From the NCBI GenBank assembly GCA_020186115.1, contig WSYJ01000013.1, positions 558,001 through 622,000 on the forward strand: a stretch of 64,000 bases of DNA, read 5' to 3'. The DNA is from Histomonas meleagridis. Taxonomy: Eukaryota; Parabasalia; Tritrichomonadida; Dientamoebidae. Position numbers and translations under genes: made by a program. Numbering within the stretch: the stretch's first letter is position 1; each line of letters begins with the position of its first letter. The notes under the pieces are model-generated. The model was not told the origin of the DNA, did no database searches, and saw nothing but the letters and a program-made list of their open reading frames with translations. Below are positions 28,247-37,957 of this stretch, piece after piece.

Positions 28247-28850
28247 TTTGAATAAAGAATAAAATAACTATAAATATTGTATTCATTATGGGAAACTTGG
28301 CAAGTGTTTTTCTAACCTTTTTTAATATTTATCTGTTGATGAAAAGCATGTTTTCATCTAAAAATTTTCGTTCAAAAAGTAATTACAGCAATTCAATTTG
28401 TCCAGTTACACAATAAAAACGTTATTCATTCTAAAAATTGCATCTGTGGACAATATTATTTACAATATGCTCCATGCTCATACAAGCCGATTAGGTATTT
28501 TAAACAAAGGATCAAGTAATAAGGAAATATTTCAGGTGTGAATTGACAATTTAATTGAATTGAAAACACCGTAATTCAGGGCACCCCAATCAACGTGAAA
28601 AACAAACATTTTTAGATATTGCAAAGTCGAACTATTTCCATTATTTTATTTCTTTTTTAGATAGATTTTCTAACAATTGATACTTTATAAAAAAAAATAA
28701 TATTGAAAATTTTCAATTCAAGCAACCTTTAACCAAGAATGTAATGTAATGGAAAAATATTTTTACAACTTAAAAAAGTGTTCATGTATTGAAAATTGAA
28801 TTAAACCGATTAGGCCGTGTTCTCAAAGGGGAACATAGAAATTTTTAAAT
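28247..28850. other. intergenic, AT-rich
   Basis: An AACGTTA motif at 28419-28425 is followed only by a 25-codon open frame near 28467. No gene is called. Confidence 0.5.
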
Positions 28851-29426
28851 ATGGCTCTTGGTGGGAGAGTTGTCCTGATTGGAGATTCAAATGTTGGTAA
28901 AACAACACTAATCCAAAGGTACCTTCGTGGCCAATTTCAGGAAGGGCAGAAAAATACTGTAGGAGCTGTATTTCATACAAAAGAAACTCAATTTAAAAAT
29001 AAGCAAATATCACTTCAAATATGGGATACGGCTGGACAGGAAAGGTACAGAGCTCTTGGTCCAGTTTATTATCGGAAGTCAAACGCTGCGATAGCTGTTT
29101 TTGATTTAACAAAGAAAGAAACAATGAAATCTTTAGAAGGGTGGATTGAAACATTTAGGCAAAATTCAGATGATCCTTTTGTGGTTATTGCCGGAAATAA
29201 ATCTGATCTTGATGACAAAATTTCTGTTTCAATCGAAGAAACAGCAGAATGGGCAAGTTCGTTAGAAGCCAATTGCATTTGGACTTCGGCCAAAACAGGT
29301 GATGGCATCGAAGATGTTTTCAATCAAATTATGGAACACATTTTCCAATCACAAGAAAACACAGTGGCAAATGAATCTGTTGACCTCACAGCAAAGAGGG
29401 AAACAAGTGGTGGATGCTGCTCTTAA
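28851..29426 (+). CDS. Rab-family small GTPase
   Basis: 191 residues. G1 P-loop GDSNVGKTT at 11-19, switch II WDTAGQERYRALGPVYYRKSNAAIAVFD, G4 NKSD, G5 TSAK and a C-terminal GGCCS that would be geranylgeranylated. The ALGPVYYR block is reminiscent of the Rab5/21/22 branch, which acts at early endosomes, but trichomonads have very large, divergent Rab families, so the subfamily is uncertain. A second Rab-like frame with no ATG follows 150 bp downstream. Confidence 0.95.
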   Translation: MALGGRVVLIGDSNVGKTTLIQRYLRGQFQEGQKNTVGAVFHTKETQFKNKQISLQIWDTAGQERYRALGPVYYRKSNAAIAVFDLTKKETMKSLEGWIETFRQNSDDPFVVIAGNKSDLDDKISVSIEETAEWASSLEANCIWTSAKTGDGIEDVFNQIMEHIFQSQENTVANESVDLTAKRETSGGCCS

Positions 29427-29581
29427 AAATAACGTTATACAAAAATATTTTTTTTTATTCTTTGTGATTTTTTGACTTGTAAAAAGATCTTAAGGAAGCT
29501 ACATAACGAAGTTGATCATTAATGGAATATTTTTTTTTGATGAATCAAATGATGAAAATTCGTTCGATATAAAGAAAAACG

Positions 29582-29588
29582 AACGTTA
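29582..29588 (+). promoter_or_regulatory. AACGTTA motif before the Rab-like frame
   Basis: AACGTTA 16 nt before the candidate ATA start of the second Rab-like gene. The spacing resembles that of the TAPT1 and Pmp-like genes. Confidence 0.35.
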
Positions 29589-29603
29589 AGAGATACAAAT
29601 AAA

Positions 29604-30173
29604 ATAACAACTAAAATTCCGATTAAAACAATTTTTCTTGGTGATGTTGGTGTTGGAAAGACATCAATTATCAGAGCCAAGCATAGCTATTTTGATCCCA
29701 ACACAAGTCCCACAGTTAACCCTAACATTATTACAATAAATATAAAAATAAATGAAGTTGAAGCAGAACTAAAACTGTGGGATACTTCTGGGCAAGAAAG
29801 GTATTCATCTTTAATCCCAATGTTCTCAAGAAATGTAAAAGTATGTGTTCTTGTTGCAGATATTACATCTCAAACAACAATAGACAATATCAAAAATTGG
29901 GTGGAAATCCTCCGTCAAAGTGAAGAAAATCCATCAATGATTTTAGCCTTCAACAAAATTGATATGTTAAAATCTTCACGTATAATCGGTGAATTGAAAA
30001 ACGAATACAAAGGACTCTACTCTGACATTGTTTTTGTTTCAGCTCTTACAGGAGAAGGAATAGATCAACTTTTCATAAAAATAGCAAAAGCCGGTATATT
30101 GGTTTGTCAAGATAAAAACGCTGTAGAAAACTTTCCACAGCTCACAGAAAAAGAGTCAAGTTGTAGTTGTTAA
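29604..30173 (+). pseudogene. Rab-like GTPase gene without an ATG start
   Basis: The frame is open from 29556 to the stop at 30171-30173 and encodes a full Rab: GDVGVGKTS, WDTSGQERYSSLIPM, NKID, SALTGEG and a C-terminal SCSC for prenylation. No ATG precedes the P-loop. ATA at 29604 gives the natural-looking start (M)TTKIPIKTIFLGD, so a changed start codon is likely. The only in-frame ATG at the front, 29820, would remove the P-loop and switch regions. Apart from the start the gene looks intact, so it may be newly inactivated, use a non-ATG start, or be fed by an exon I cannot see. No trichomonad intron 3' consensus is present. Confidence 0.75.
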
Positions 30174-30694
30174 AGCAGTATATTTAATATAATTTAAAAT
30201 TCAAACATTGTAATATTATAAACATTAATTGCGAATAATTAATATCTGTTATTGTGAGTTAGTGTTGTAGTGTTTTAAATGCATCAATATTTGAAACTTT
30301 ATGCATAAAGATGATATGATTTATTATTATCCAGTGTGAAATTAAAAAATTGTAATACATCCTATGAATTGGCTGTAGTGAAAGCATACCTGATGGGTTT
30401 GCCAATCAACAAAGTTGAGAGTGTTTGGATATATATGTGCACATATTTCAAAAATATTATCTTTCACAAATGAAAAAGTTTGTTTAAAAAAAATAATCTT
30501 AATATTCCTTAAGATGGTCCTTGAAGTATCTTAGCAAAATCTCAAAAGTTGATTGAGATAAAACTTTTTTAGGAAATTATTTTTCTTTATGCCATATTTT
30601 TGTTTTCTTTGAAAATTGTATTCTCATTTACGGTTATATTGAAAACTAGAACTTTTTCTGTTATATGACCGTTTGACATAACAAACGTTATAAG
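30174..30694. other. intergenic, AT-rich
   Basis: No gene recognised; promoter motifs of TAPT1 at the right end. Confidence 0.55.
30667..30690 (+). promoter_or_regulatory. paired Myb-type motifs of TAPT1 gene
   Basis: GACCGTTT (30667-30674, fits the M3 consensus) and AACGTTA (30684-30690). The second ends 4 nt before the ATG, so the leader must be extremely short if transcription starts downstream of it. Confidence 0.45.
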
Positions 30695-31789
30695 ATGGAA
30701 ATCATCCCTCATTTCGATGACCTTGACAAGGAAAAGGATATTAAAGCTTATGAGGGCATAAAAAACATTCCTAGCATTACTGTTTTATCAGAATTTAAGG
30801 TAATGCAAGCATTAATGGCTCATCTTTCCATAATAACTGGAAATATTGTCCGTCTTCCATTACAACTTCTCAAGTACAAGAGCACACCAGAGTTCAAGAA
30901 TTCCTTTGCATTGTTAGCATCTATTATCATTGCTTTTCTTGGTATTTATTTTGCTGGTCTTGACTTTGATTCAGGCCTTGAGTTAATGAAAACTCAAACT
31001 ATCTACAAGCTATGGGCTGTGTACACTCTTTTCCAAATCGTAATTAAGTTTTTAATGAAAGTTCATTCATATACAAATAAAATGATCCGTGGAGCAATCC
31101 GTGAAAACAAGAGCATGATCATCCCTATTCTTGTCCATTCTCTTTCTAATGCCTTAATATTCGGTTGTTACTCAATATACAATGGATGTTATTTAGCCGG
31201 GCTTTATGGCAAGAAAAACATTATGTTCTCTGCTTCTGTTCACATCCAAGCCATTGTTATGAAGAAATTCTTCCCCAAGATCGCCGAAAACAACATAGCC
31301 AGTGAATCAATTCTTCGATTAGTCATGATTTTCTCAATTGCAGATCATTTGAGGGTTGGAACAGTCGGCGAAGTCAAGGAAATCATCATTTACCAATACA
31401 TTTGTTGCTTTGCTCGATTCTTCTTGACATCGATCAGTGAAGATGCTGACAAACTTCGCAAACTATACGACGAAGGACTCAAAGATATCTTCGCACAACT
31501 TAACGGCGCTAAAGTCAGAGAAGAATTATCAATTATGCAAACTTTCCCATCTGAAGCATTTACATTAACAGTCCTTTTCCTCATCGTTCAAGGACCATTC
31601 GTTAACTCTGTTGTCACTGCATTGATTACAGTTGCATTGGCTTTCATTGGACCAGTTTTCATCAAGTTAAATGCTCCAAAGCAAGAGAAGAAAGATGAAA
31701 AGAAAGAAGAGAACAATGAAAAGAAGGATAAAGAAAAGAAAGACGAAAAAGAACAAGTCGTCGAGAAGAAGAAAGAAAAAACTGAATAA
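30695..31789 (+). CDS. TAPT1: TAPT1/Emp65-family multi-pass ER membrane protein
   Basis: 364 residues. Hydrophobic segments are at about 70-90, 105-120, 147-170, 210-225, 235-250 and 290-330. The stretch FAGLDFDSGLELMKTQTIYKLWAVYTLFQIVIKF followed by ILVHSLSNALIF and HIQAIVMKKFFPKIAENNIASESILRLVMIFSIAD matches the order of the TAPT1 (DUF747) family. There the central block corresponds to the conserved E(L)KxxVFKKF...D motif. The last 40 residues are a Lys/Glu-rich tail. Family members sit in the ER (yeast Emp65 with Slp1, a SUN protein, protects folding clients). A SUN-domain gene lies in this window at 12.2 kb, which makes a similar partnership conceivable but unproven. Confidence 0.65.
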   Translation: MEIIPHFDDLDKEKDIKAYEGIKNIPSITVLSEFKVMQALMAHLSIITGNIVRLPLQLLKYKSTPEFKNSFALLASIIIAFLGIYFAGLDFDSGLELMKTQTIYKLWAVYTLFQIVIKFLMKVHSYTNKMIRGAIRENKSMIIPILVHSLSNALIFGCYSIYNGCYLAGLYGKKNIMFSASVHIQAIVMKKFFPKIAENNIASESILRLVMIFSIADHLRVGTVGEVKEIIIYQYICCFARFFLTSISEDADKLRKLYDEGLKDIFAQLNGAKVREELSIMQTFPSEAFTLTVLFLIVQGPFVNSVVTALITVALAFIGPVFIKLNAPKQEKKDEKKEENNEKKDKEKKDEKEQVVEKKKEKTE

Positions 31790-32740
31790 AATCGTTATCC
31801 AATTAATTTCCATTTAAATAGAATTAACTTATAAAAAATATTTTAGAGGAAGTATATTGAAGTGTGTTATCACATATGTGTAATATTTGAAATATCTTTC
31901 TTTTGATTTTTGAAAAAATAATGCATTTTTATCATAACAACACTAAATTTCAGATTTTTTCTTTAATATAATTTATCACTTACTTTTCTTGTAATGCGTT
32001 TATTATTTGGATATAATATTTGTAAAAATATTTTATTGAAAATAAAAAAAGAAAAAAAAGCTTCTTTTTTGAAATTTATCATTTCTCGATAATCCTTCGA
32101 TAGAATTTTTTTAATTTGAAATATGATGATAACTTTAAAATAGCAATATTAGGTTTTGTGTGTTAAATAGGTTTATATGCCTAATTCAAAGATACAATTG
32201 CTTTAAAATAAAAATGAGTATCAATAGCTAAGTAACTTTTTGAATCAAAAAATAATCGTTTTGAAGATGACACGAGTCACTTTTTGTGTAATTGAAAGCC
32301 AAATAACAACAGAAAAAACCGTGAATGAATAAAATGAAAATATTTTACTTTTATGCGTATAAAACAGAGTATAAATCGCGTATATAATAATTCAACCAAC
32401 ATATATACATATATAATAAATATAAAATATAAACAATATCTATCGAAAAAATCATATTTACTTCTTATCAATTTTTATATCAGTTTCATTTGCATTTATA
32501 AATTTCAATATTTGCAAATGGTTTTTTAGAGAATGCTTTCAATTATGGATTATATTCAAGGAATAATCAAATTTAATTAGGCATAAAAATAAGGTTAAGT
32601 GGGAAAAATTCAAGCGCCAAAACCGTTTATACCGAATGAACTGAAAATATTCTATATGTTCATAGAATTTTGATTTTGTATGAGAAATTGGATCGGCGAA
32701 TTTGAATAGGTTTGCTTGGAACAAAATATTTTGCAACCAC
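31790..32740. other. intergenic, AT-rich
   Basis: About 950 bp with only chance open frames. AAACCGTTTATA near 32621 is a possible promoter element for the next gene. Confidence 0.5.
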
Positions 32741-35542
32741 ATGTCTTCAGATAAATCCAGCCCAAAAAAAGCAAAAGCAAAAATAACAGAAGGTCAAAAT
32801 TCAGAACAGCAAAATAAAGCATTCCCTTTATATTCATATGTTTTTCAAAAATTAATACAAAATACAAACATTTTTAAAATTCCTCCAGAATCATCATATG
32901 TTTTTTGTGGGTGGGAGAGCGCAGTTGTTTATTTAATTGCCACAAATAAAAAAATAAATATTTCAGATTTACCAAATAAACTTGAAGGCACATGGATTGT
33001 TGAACCTAATGGTAACTACATCCAACTAACTAAATTTTCTTTTATGTATTTAGTTACTGAAAAAACATTACTTGAAACAACATTATTTAAAATTTCCACA
33101 GGTGGCTCAATAAAACTTTTCGATAAAATAACATTTAACCCAAAAGACAGGTTTGTTTTTGAACAAAGCCACATTTCTTTTTGCTCTCTTGTTTGTACTT
33201 CCTGCAATCAACTTCTTCAAAATCAAGAAACCGTAAATTTTTCCGAATTAGTCAAGTATCTTTTAGGCAAAAATTATCGCAATAATGTTGGGTTAATCGA
33301 AAAAATAGCAGAAAAAGATACATCGCGCATTTACAGCATAATCTTCAATTCGCCTTATTTCTTTGTTAGTGATAGAAATATAAGTAAAACCTCAATTAAA
33401 TTTGGTTCGACTCTTCGTCTTAATCAAGTTAAAACAGTGATTGATCAAGTTGTTCAACTTCTTCTTGATAACGACCCATTTTCAAACGGTTTAACTCAAA
33501 CACAGCTTTCAAATTTATTAACGGTCAATAACGTCCACTTCAAGCCGAGCCTGTGGAAAAACATCCTTGCGGCTGACTGTATTTTTTATTACGGAGGAAA
33601 ATATGGCGTTCGCCCTGTTGTCGGCTGTTATTCCACAGCATCAGAAATTATGAGAGGAAACCTTACATTTAAAGAAGTAATTTTAAATCATCTTAAAATG
33701 ATTAAAGGCCCTGTTCAAAAAACTCAATTTATTAAAAGTTTAAAGGGAGCTGAATATGTTAAAAATGCAACAATTCAACAAATAACCAAAAGCGATTTTT
33801 CGACAATTGAAAATTTTATGGAATTAATGCCAAACATCATAAACAGAAAGTCACACTATTATTCAATTCCATACGAGTTAGAAAATTTGTTTTTTGGCGG
33901 AATGTACTTTGGCATATTGAAAAATTTTTTACTTACAAATCGAAACAATATAAATGAAAAAACACTTATTGAATTAATGCAATTTAGAGTTCCTCTAAAT
34001 AACGTAACTGTTACATTTGTTGGAAGATTATCTTTTTGCTTGGAATCTTTGGTTAATTTTTTTGAGCTAAAAAACACAGTTACACTGCTTCCATACCCAC
34101 AGCCTATATTCCTTTCACAAAACATCGAAAACCAAAATCAAACAATAGACCAAACACAAACACCATCAGATGAACTTCTTTTGGGGCCCCCCAAAGATAT
34201 GCAACCGCAAGAAACCGCCGCTCAACCGTTGGGTATCATTGATTTTGGAAAAATTGAACCAAATAAGAAACAAAGGAATGCTTTTATAAACTTAATTGAG
34301 AATCATTTTCGAAATCAAGAAAACAATTTGGATATTACGCCTCAAGATATTGTAAAAGCATTTGATGGAACCAAAACAGATAAGTTCCTTATTGATGACT
34401 CCCGCGAGTCAATTGAGTGCATCACAAATGAGCTTAACGCTTCTGATTGTTTTGCAAAAACAGATCGAGGTACATATGCATATATTGATGCTGAAGCTTA
34501 TTCTCCTCCTGACCGTATATACAGCGGATATTACGAAATGATTTATCACGCTCTTGAAATACTTCATATTTTAACAAGATCAACAGGTATTCGATTTCCA
34601 ACAAGACATATCTCAAGATTAATGGATGGGTGGAAGTTCCGTGTTCACACTGTTTCTTCTCCTATTGGTGTATTTAACAAAAAGAAGGCTTTTCACTCAA
34701 CATTTTCCAAAGTCAGAGATAAAAAATATACTGTTATTATGTACTCTGATGGCTTGTACGGACTGCTTAAATTTTGTCCAGAGGTGCAAAAGGAATCAAC
34801 TGATGTTCAGGGACCAAAAGATTACATCGATCTTTTAGTACGAGATGCTAACAATAGACGCGTACCAAACGACCAGGATTATAATGACCTTAAAGAATGT
34901 AAGGTAACATTTATAATTGGCTCTGAAATGAGTGCAAAAATCGAAAAATCCATCGAATTGGCTTCAGGTATACAACCGTCGCCTCCCTCTCAAAAAGTTT
35001 GCGAGAAGAAACCTCCCAAAACCGCCGATGACAAGACTTCTGTTCCAAGGAGTAAAAGTCCTAAAGTTATCGAATCAGATAGTGACACAAGTGAAGAAAT
35101 TGAAATTGAGAGCAGCACTGAATCTCCAGTAGAAGAGGAAGAATCTTTTGAAGCTAATAATAATGCTGATGAAATTGATGAGATAAGTGAAGATTACGAA
35201 AGCGAGGCTTGGCCTTTTGAAAACCATTGGGATCCTCCTGAAATTGTAGTGACTGATTTTGAGCCACAATCGATGTTCAATTATTCTCATACAATCCTTA
35301 AACCACGCGATAAGGCGGACCTTAATGAGCTGTCCCCGCCAATGTCCGATTATTCGCCAAAGAAGTCGATGTCTTCGGAATTGGAATCGCTTCGATCGCA
35401 ATATAAAAACTTTTCTCTTAAAAAGGCGGCACAATTTCTATACCAGAAAAGCGGAATGAACAAGCCAGCAAAGGAGTTTGAAAGCGATGTGTGGTATGCA
35501 GTTGGGCAAACAGAGCCATGGGTTATTGCGAAAGGTAAATAG
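32741..35542 (+). CDS. unrecognised 933-residue protein with acidic tail
   Basis: The frame opens at a TTG (32702), but the first ATG is 32741. I recognise no family. The first 650 residues look globular, with repeated patterns reminiscent of small winged-helix modules: a residue block ending LLTVNNVHFKPSLWKNIL followed by FYYGGKYGVRPVVG, and an earlier block VNFSELVKYLLGKNYRNN followed by SPYFFVSD. Residues about 510-620 form another helical block. Residues about 755-835 are Ser/Glu/Pro-rich and strongly acidic. The C-terminal 80 residues are helical and basic, ending AKGK. No signal peptide or membrane segment. A nuclear or RNA-related role would be a guess. Confidence 0.8.
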   Translation: MSSDKSSPKKAKAKITEGQNSEQQNKAFPLYSYVFQKLIQNTNIFKIPPESSYVFCGWESAVVYLIATNKKINISDLPNKLEGTWIVEPNGNYIQLTKFSFMYLVTEKTLLETTLFKISTGGSIKLFDKITFNPKDRFVFEQSHISFCSLVCTSCNQLLQNQETVNFSELVKYLLGKNYRNNVGLIEKIAEKDTSRIYSIIFNSPYFFVSDRNISKTSIKFGSTLRLNQVKTVIDQVVQLLLDNDPFSNGLTQTQLSNLLTVNNVHFKPSLWKNILAADCIFYYGGKYGVRPVVGCYSTASEIMRGNLTFKEVILNHLKMIKGPVQKTQFIKSLKGAEYVKNATIQQITKSDFSTIENFMELMPNIINRKSHYYSIPYELENLFFGGMYFGILKNFLLTNRNNINEKTLIELMQFRVPLNNVTVTFVGRLSFCLESLVNFFELKNTVTLLPYPQPIFLSQNIENQNQTIDQTQTPSDELLLGPPKDMQPQETAAQPLGIIDFGKIEPNKKQRNAFINLIENHFRNQENNLDITPQDIVKAFDGTKTDKFLIDDSRESIECITNELNASDCFAKTDRGTYAYIDAEAYSPPDRIYSGYYEMIYHALEILHILTRSTGIRFPTRHISRLMDGWKFRVHTVSSPIGVFNKKKAFHSTFSKVRDKKYTVIMYSDGLYGLLKFCPEVQKESTDVQGPKDYIDLLVRDANNRRVPNDQDYNDLKECKVTFIIGSEMSAKIEKSIELASGIQPSPPSQKVCEKKPPKTADDKTSVPRSKSPKVIESDSDTSEEIEIESSTESPVEEEESFEANNNADEIDEISEDYESEAWPFENHWDPPEIVVTDFEPQSMFNYSHTILKPRDKADLNELSPPMSDYSPKKSMSSELESLRSQYKNFSLKKAAQFLYQKSGMNKPAKEFESDVWYAVGQTEPWVIAKGK

Positions 35543-36689
35543 ATGACAGAAATGTAATTAATACAAATATAGAATTTAAATTAAATTTTATATTGGATTC
35601 GATTTTTTGTGTTATTTATTATTAGTAAATAAACAGATTTTGTAATTAAATTTTTTTGAATTTGCAAATTATCTAAATTACTGCTTATAAAAAGGCAAAA
35701 ACGAATTTTGTTAAAATTGTTGACATTTTTTAAAATCCTTAACACGTGATTTGTAACATTTTTTTAGCTTGTCCTTCAGCCACAAAATAATTTTTGGGAT
35801 CAAAGAAAAGTGGCAGTCGGGCATCCCGTAACGACATGAGAGGAAACCGTTTATTTTTCCATAGAATAATTATTCTAAAAATTTTTTCAATATTTTACAG
35901 CCAATACTCAAAAAAAACAGAAAGAACAAAAATCTGTTAATTTAGTCGGAATTTCTTGATCAAGTTCACATTTAGTAAAGCTACGCACATGCCTTTAATG
36001 ATTTGTTAACAAAAAGAAATCAAAATCAATAAATTTATCAAGTTCCAATGATTTCAAATTAATTTGTCCCAATGCAGGGTAAGGCATTCGTTCAAGGTCG
36101 CCTCTGAAATATTTATTGAAAAAGATTAAGAGTAAAATTGTTTAATAAAATAAGCAATGAATTAATTATGTTTGAAAAATTTTAAGTTTCTGTATTACTA
36201 TCTTTATTTTTTAGGACATGAAGATATGAGGTTTATGATTTGGTAAATAATAATTACAATAACAAAAAAACATCAAATTATACAGTTTGATTTGTTTAAA
36301 CTCTGCTCTCTTTTGAAATGCATTAAATCAGTTATCATATTTATGCGAAAACAAAATAGAAATAGAAAAATGATATGATAAATTATATCATGAAGATAAT
36401 ATGCTTTCAATAAAAATTCGAGATTTTACAGCATTTTTCAGGAGGTTAAGGATTTTGCTATAAAAAATAAAAATGAATATGTTTATTTATATATTTTTTG
36501 ATGCTAAGAATATCTTATGCATAGCTTAGCAGATAATCCCAAAATTGCAACACAATTGGTTAATCAATTTTGAAATGTATTGTGCAATTAAGCAACATAT
36601 GAGAATATAATAGCGAATAATAACATCAACAATTTGTATAAATCTTCGATATTCAATTAGTGCCACTAATTATAAATTTAAATATTATA
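35543..36689. other. intergenic, AT-rich
   Basis: No gene recognised. A small GC-rich hairpin CGGGCATCCCG occurs near 35819. Confidence 0.5.
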
Positions 36690-37243
36690 ATTTAAATAGT
36701 TGGACATATTATTTCGAAAGACAAATTTACATTTTTAAAATGCACATCTTTAACTAAAGTTATTCTTGGTGAAAAAGTTGAAAATATTGGATCTTCTTCA
36801 TTTTCAGGCTGTTTAAATTTGGAAACATTTTTGTTCAATAAAATGTTATAACAATTTATTCGAAAGCATTTTATCAATGCACGAACTTAACGAATATTAC
36901 ATTACCAGAAACTCTTAAAACAATTCAACAACAATCATTTTATGAATGTGAAAATATATACGATATATGTATTTGGGGAATGTACATCTTTGGAATCAAT
37001 TAATTTACCAGAAACACTTACAACAATCAGTTCATATGCATTTTATAAATGTACACCACTTCTCACACTTAATCTTAGTAAAGTAAGTACAATTGGATCA
37101 AGTGCATTTTATGATTGCAAATCATAAATTGCATTTATTATTATGGAAGTTCTTCAGTTTATATTTATTATGATGCATTTTATGGAATTAAAGCAACACA
37201 TGTAATTGTATCTGATTCATATTACGGAGACAATATTTTGAAA
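36690..37243 (+). pseudogene. BspA-like LRR pseudogene
   Basis: Decayed tail of a BspA gene. Recognisable repeat pieces in shifting frames include TSLTKVILGEKVENIGSSSF, ITLPETLKTIQQQSFYEC, LPETLTTISSYAFYKC and STIGSSAFYDCKS-stop. The usual post-repeat block with YYGSS...DAFYGIKATHVIVSDSYYG then follows, parallel to the end of the repeat region in the intact gene at 1.1 kb. Several stops and frameshifts; no signal peptide or membrane anchor. It ends abruptly at an ankyrin fragment of opposite orientation. Confidence 0.8.
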
Positions 37244-37384
37244 TAAGAAATTATTAAAATAAATTTTAAATAAGACAAATAAATATCTTTAGCATTAATA
37301 TCAATTCCTTTTTGTTCAAGAAGTATTTTAACTATTTCTATTTGACCATTTTTAAGACACTTATAACCAATAGTATTCGAAATA
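37235..37384 (-). pseudogene. ankyrin fragment with truncated spacer
   Basis: Minus-strand reading gives YKCLKNGQIEIVKILLEQKG and IDINAKD. After this come the first 50 nt of the same spacer found at 7 kb (starting ATTTATTTGTCTTATTTAAA), cut off at about 37235 where the BspA pseudogene begins. The junction lies inside the spacer. Confidence 0.7.
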
Positions 37385-37668
37385 TGGATTCACCAAATTT
37401 CCTACCAGAATATATGCCAATAGCAAATGCTGCTACAAAACTTCTTTCACTTGTTTTAGAGCAAAATGATGTTCCAGGAACTGTATTATGTCCGTCATTT
37501 AACATTTACCCAGGTGAAAAACAAGGAAAATTTAGATTAAGTGGTGATGAAACAATATTTAATGAAAAAGGCGAAAGTAAAATATCAAATTCAGATTATA
37601 CAGTAGCAATGATTGACGAAATTGCGAATGGTAATTATGTTGGCAAACGTTTCACAGTTGGTTACTAA
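37384..37668 (+). CDS. small unrecognised protein, 94 residues
   Basis: ATG at 37384 opens a 94-residue frame (MDSPNFLPEYMPIANAATKL, ending GKRFTVGY) with balanced composition, unlike chance AT-rich frames. No family recognised, no signal peptide or membrane segment. It begins exactly where the ankyrin fragment ends, in a rearranged zone, so it may be the tail of a larger broken gene or a newly isolated one. Confidence 0.45.
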   Translation: MDSPNFLPEYMPIANAATKLLSLVLEQNDVPGTVLCPSFNIYPGEKQGKFRLSGDETIFNEKGESKISNSDYTVAMIDEIANGNYVGKRFTVGY

Positions 37669-37957
37669 ACAATTAATTCATTATTTATCTTTGTTTAGAA
37701 AATCTTTTTAACAATTTTGAATTTAATATTTTTAAATAAATAAAGAAAAAACTTTCACACTAATCTAAACTGATTAAAAAAATATTAGCAAAATCAAAAT
37801 ATTTCAATTTAAATTATTATATATTTTCATATAGCGTTAAAGAATGAAAAAAATTAATTTTCAGATTTATCAAATTCAAATTTCAATTTTTTGTTATTCC
37901 ACAAATACATCAAAAACTTTTTATTTGAACAATTAATTAAATGAAGTTCAGTTTACT

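Noticed and set aside
28419-28541. 25-codon frame after an AACGTTA motif
   Set aside because: Too short and featureless to call a gene.
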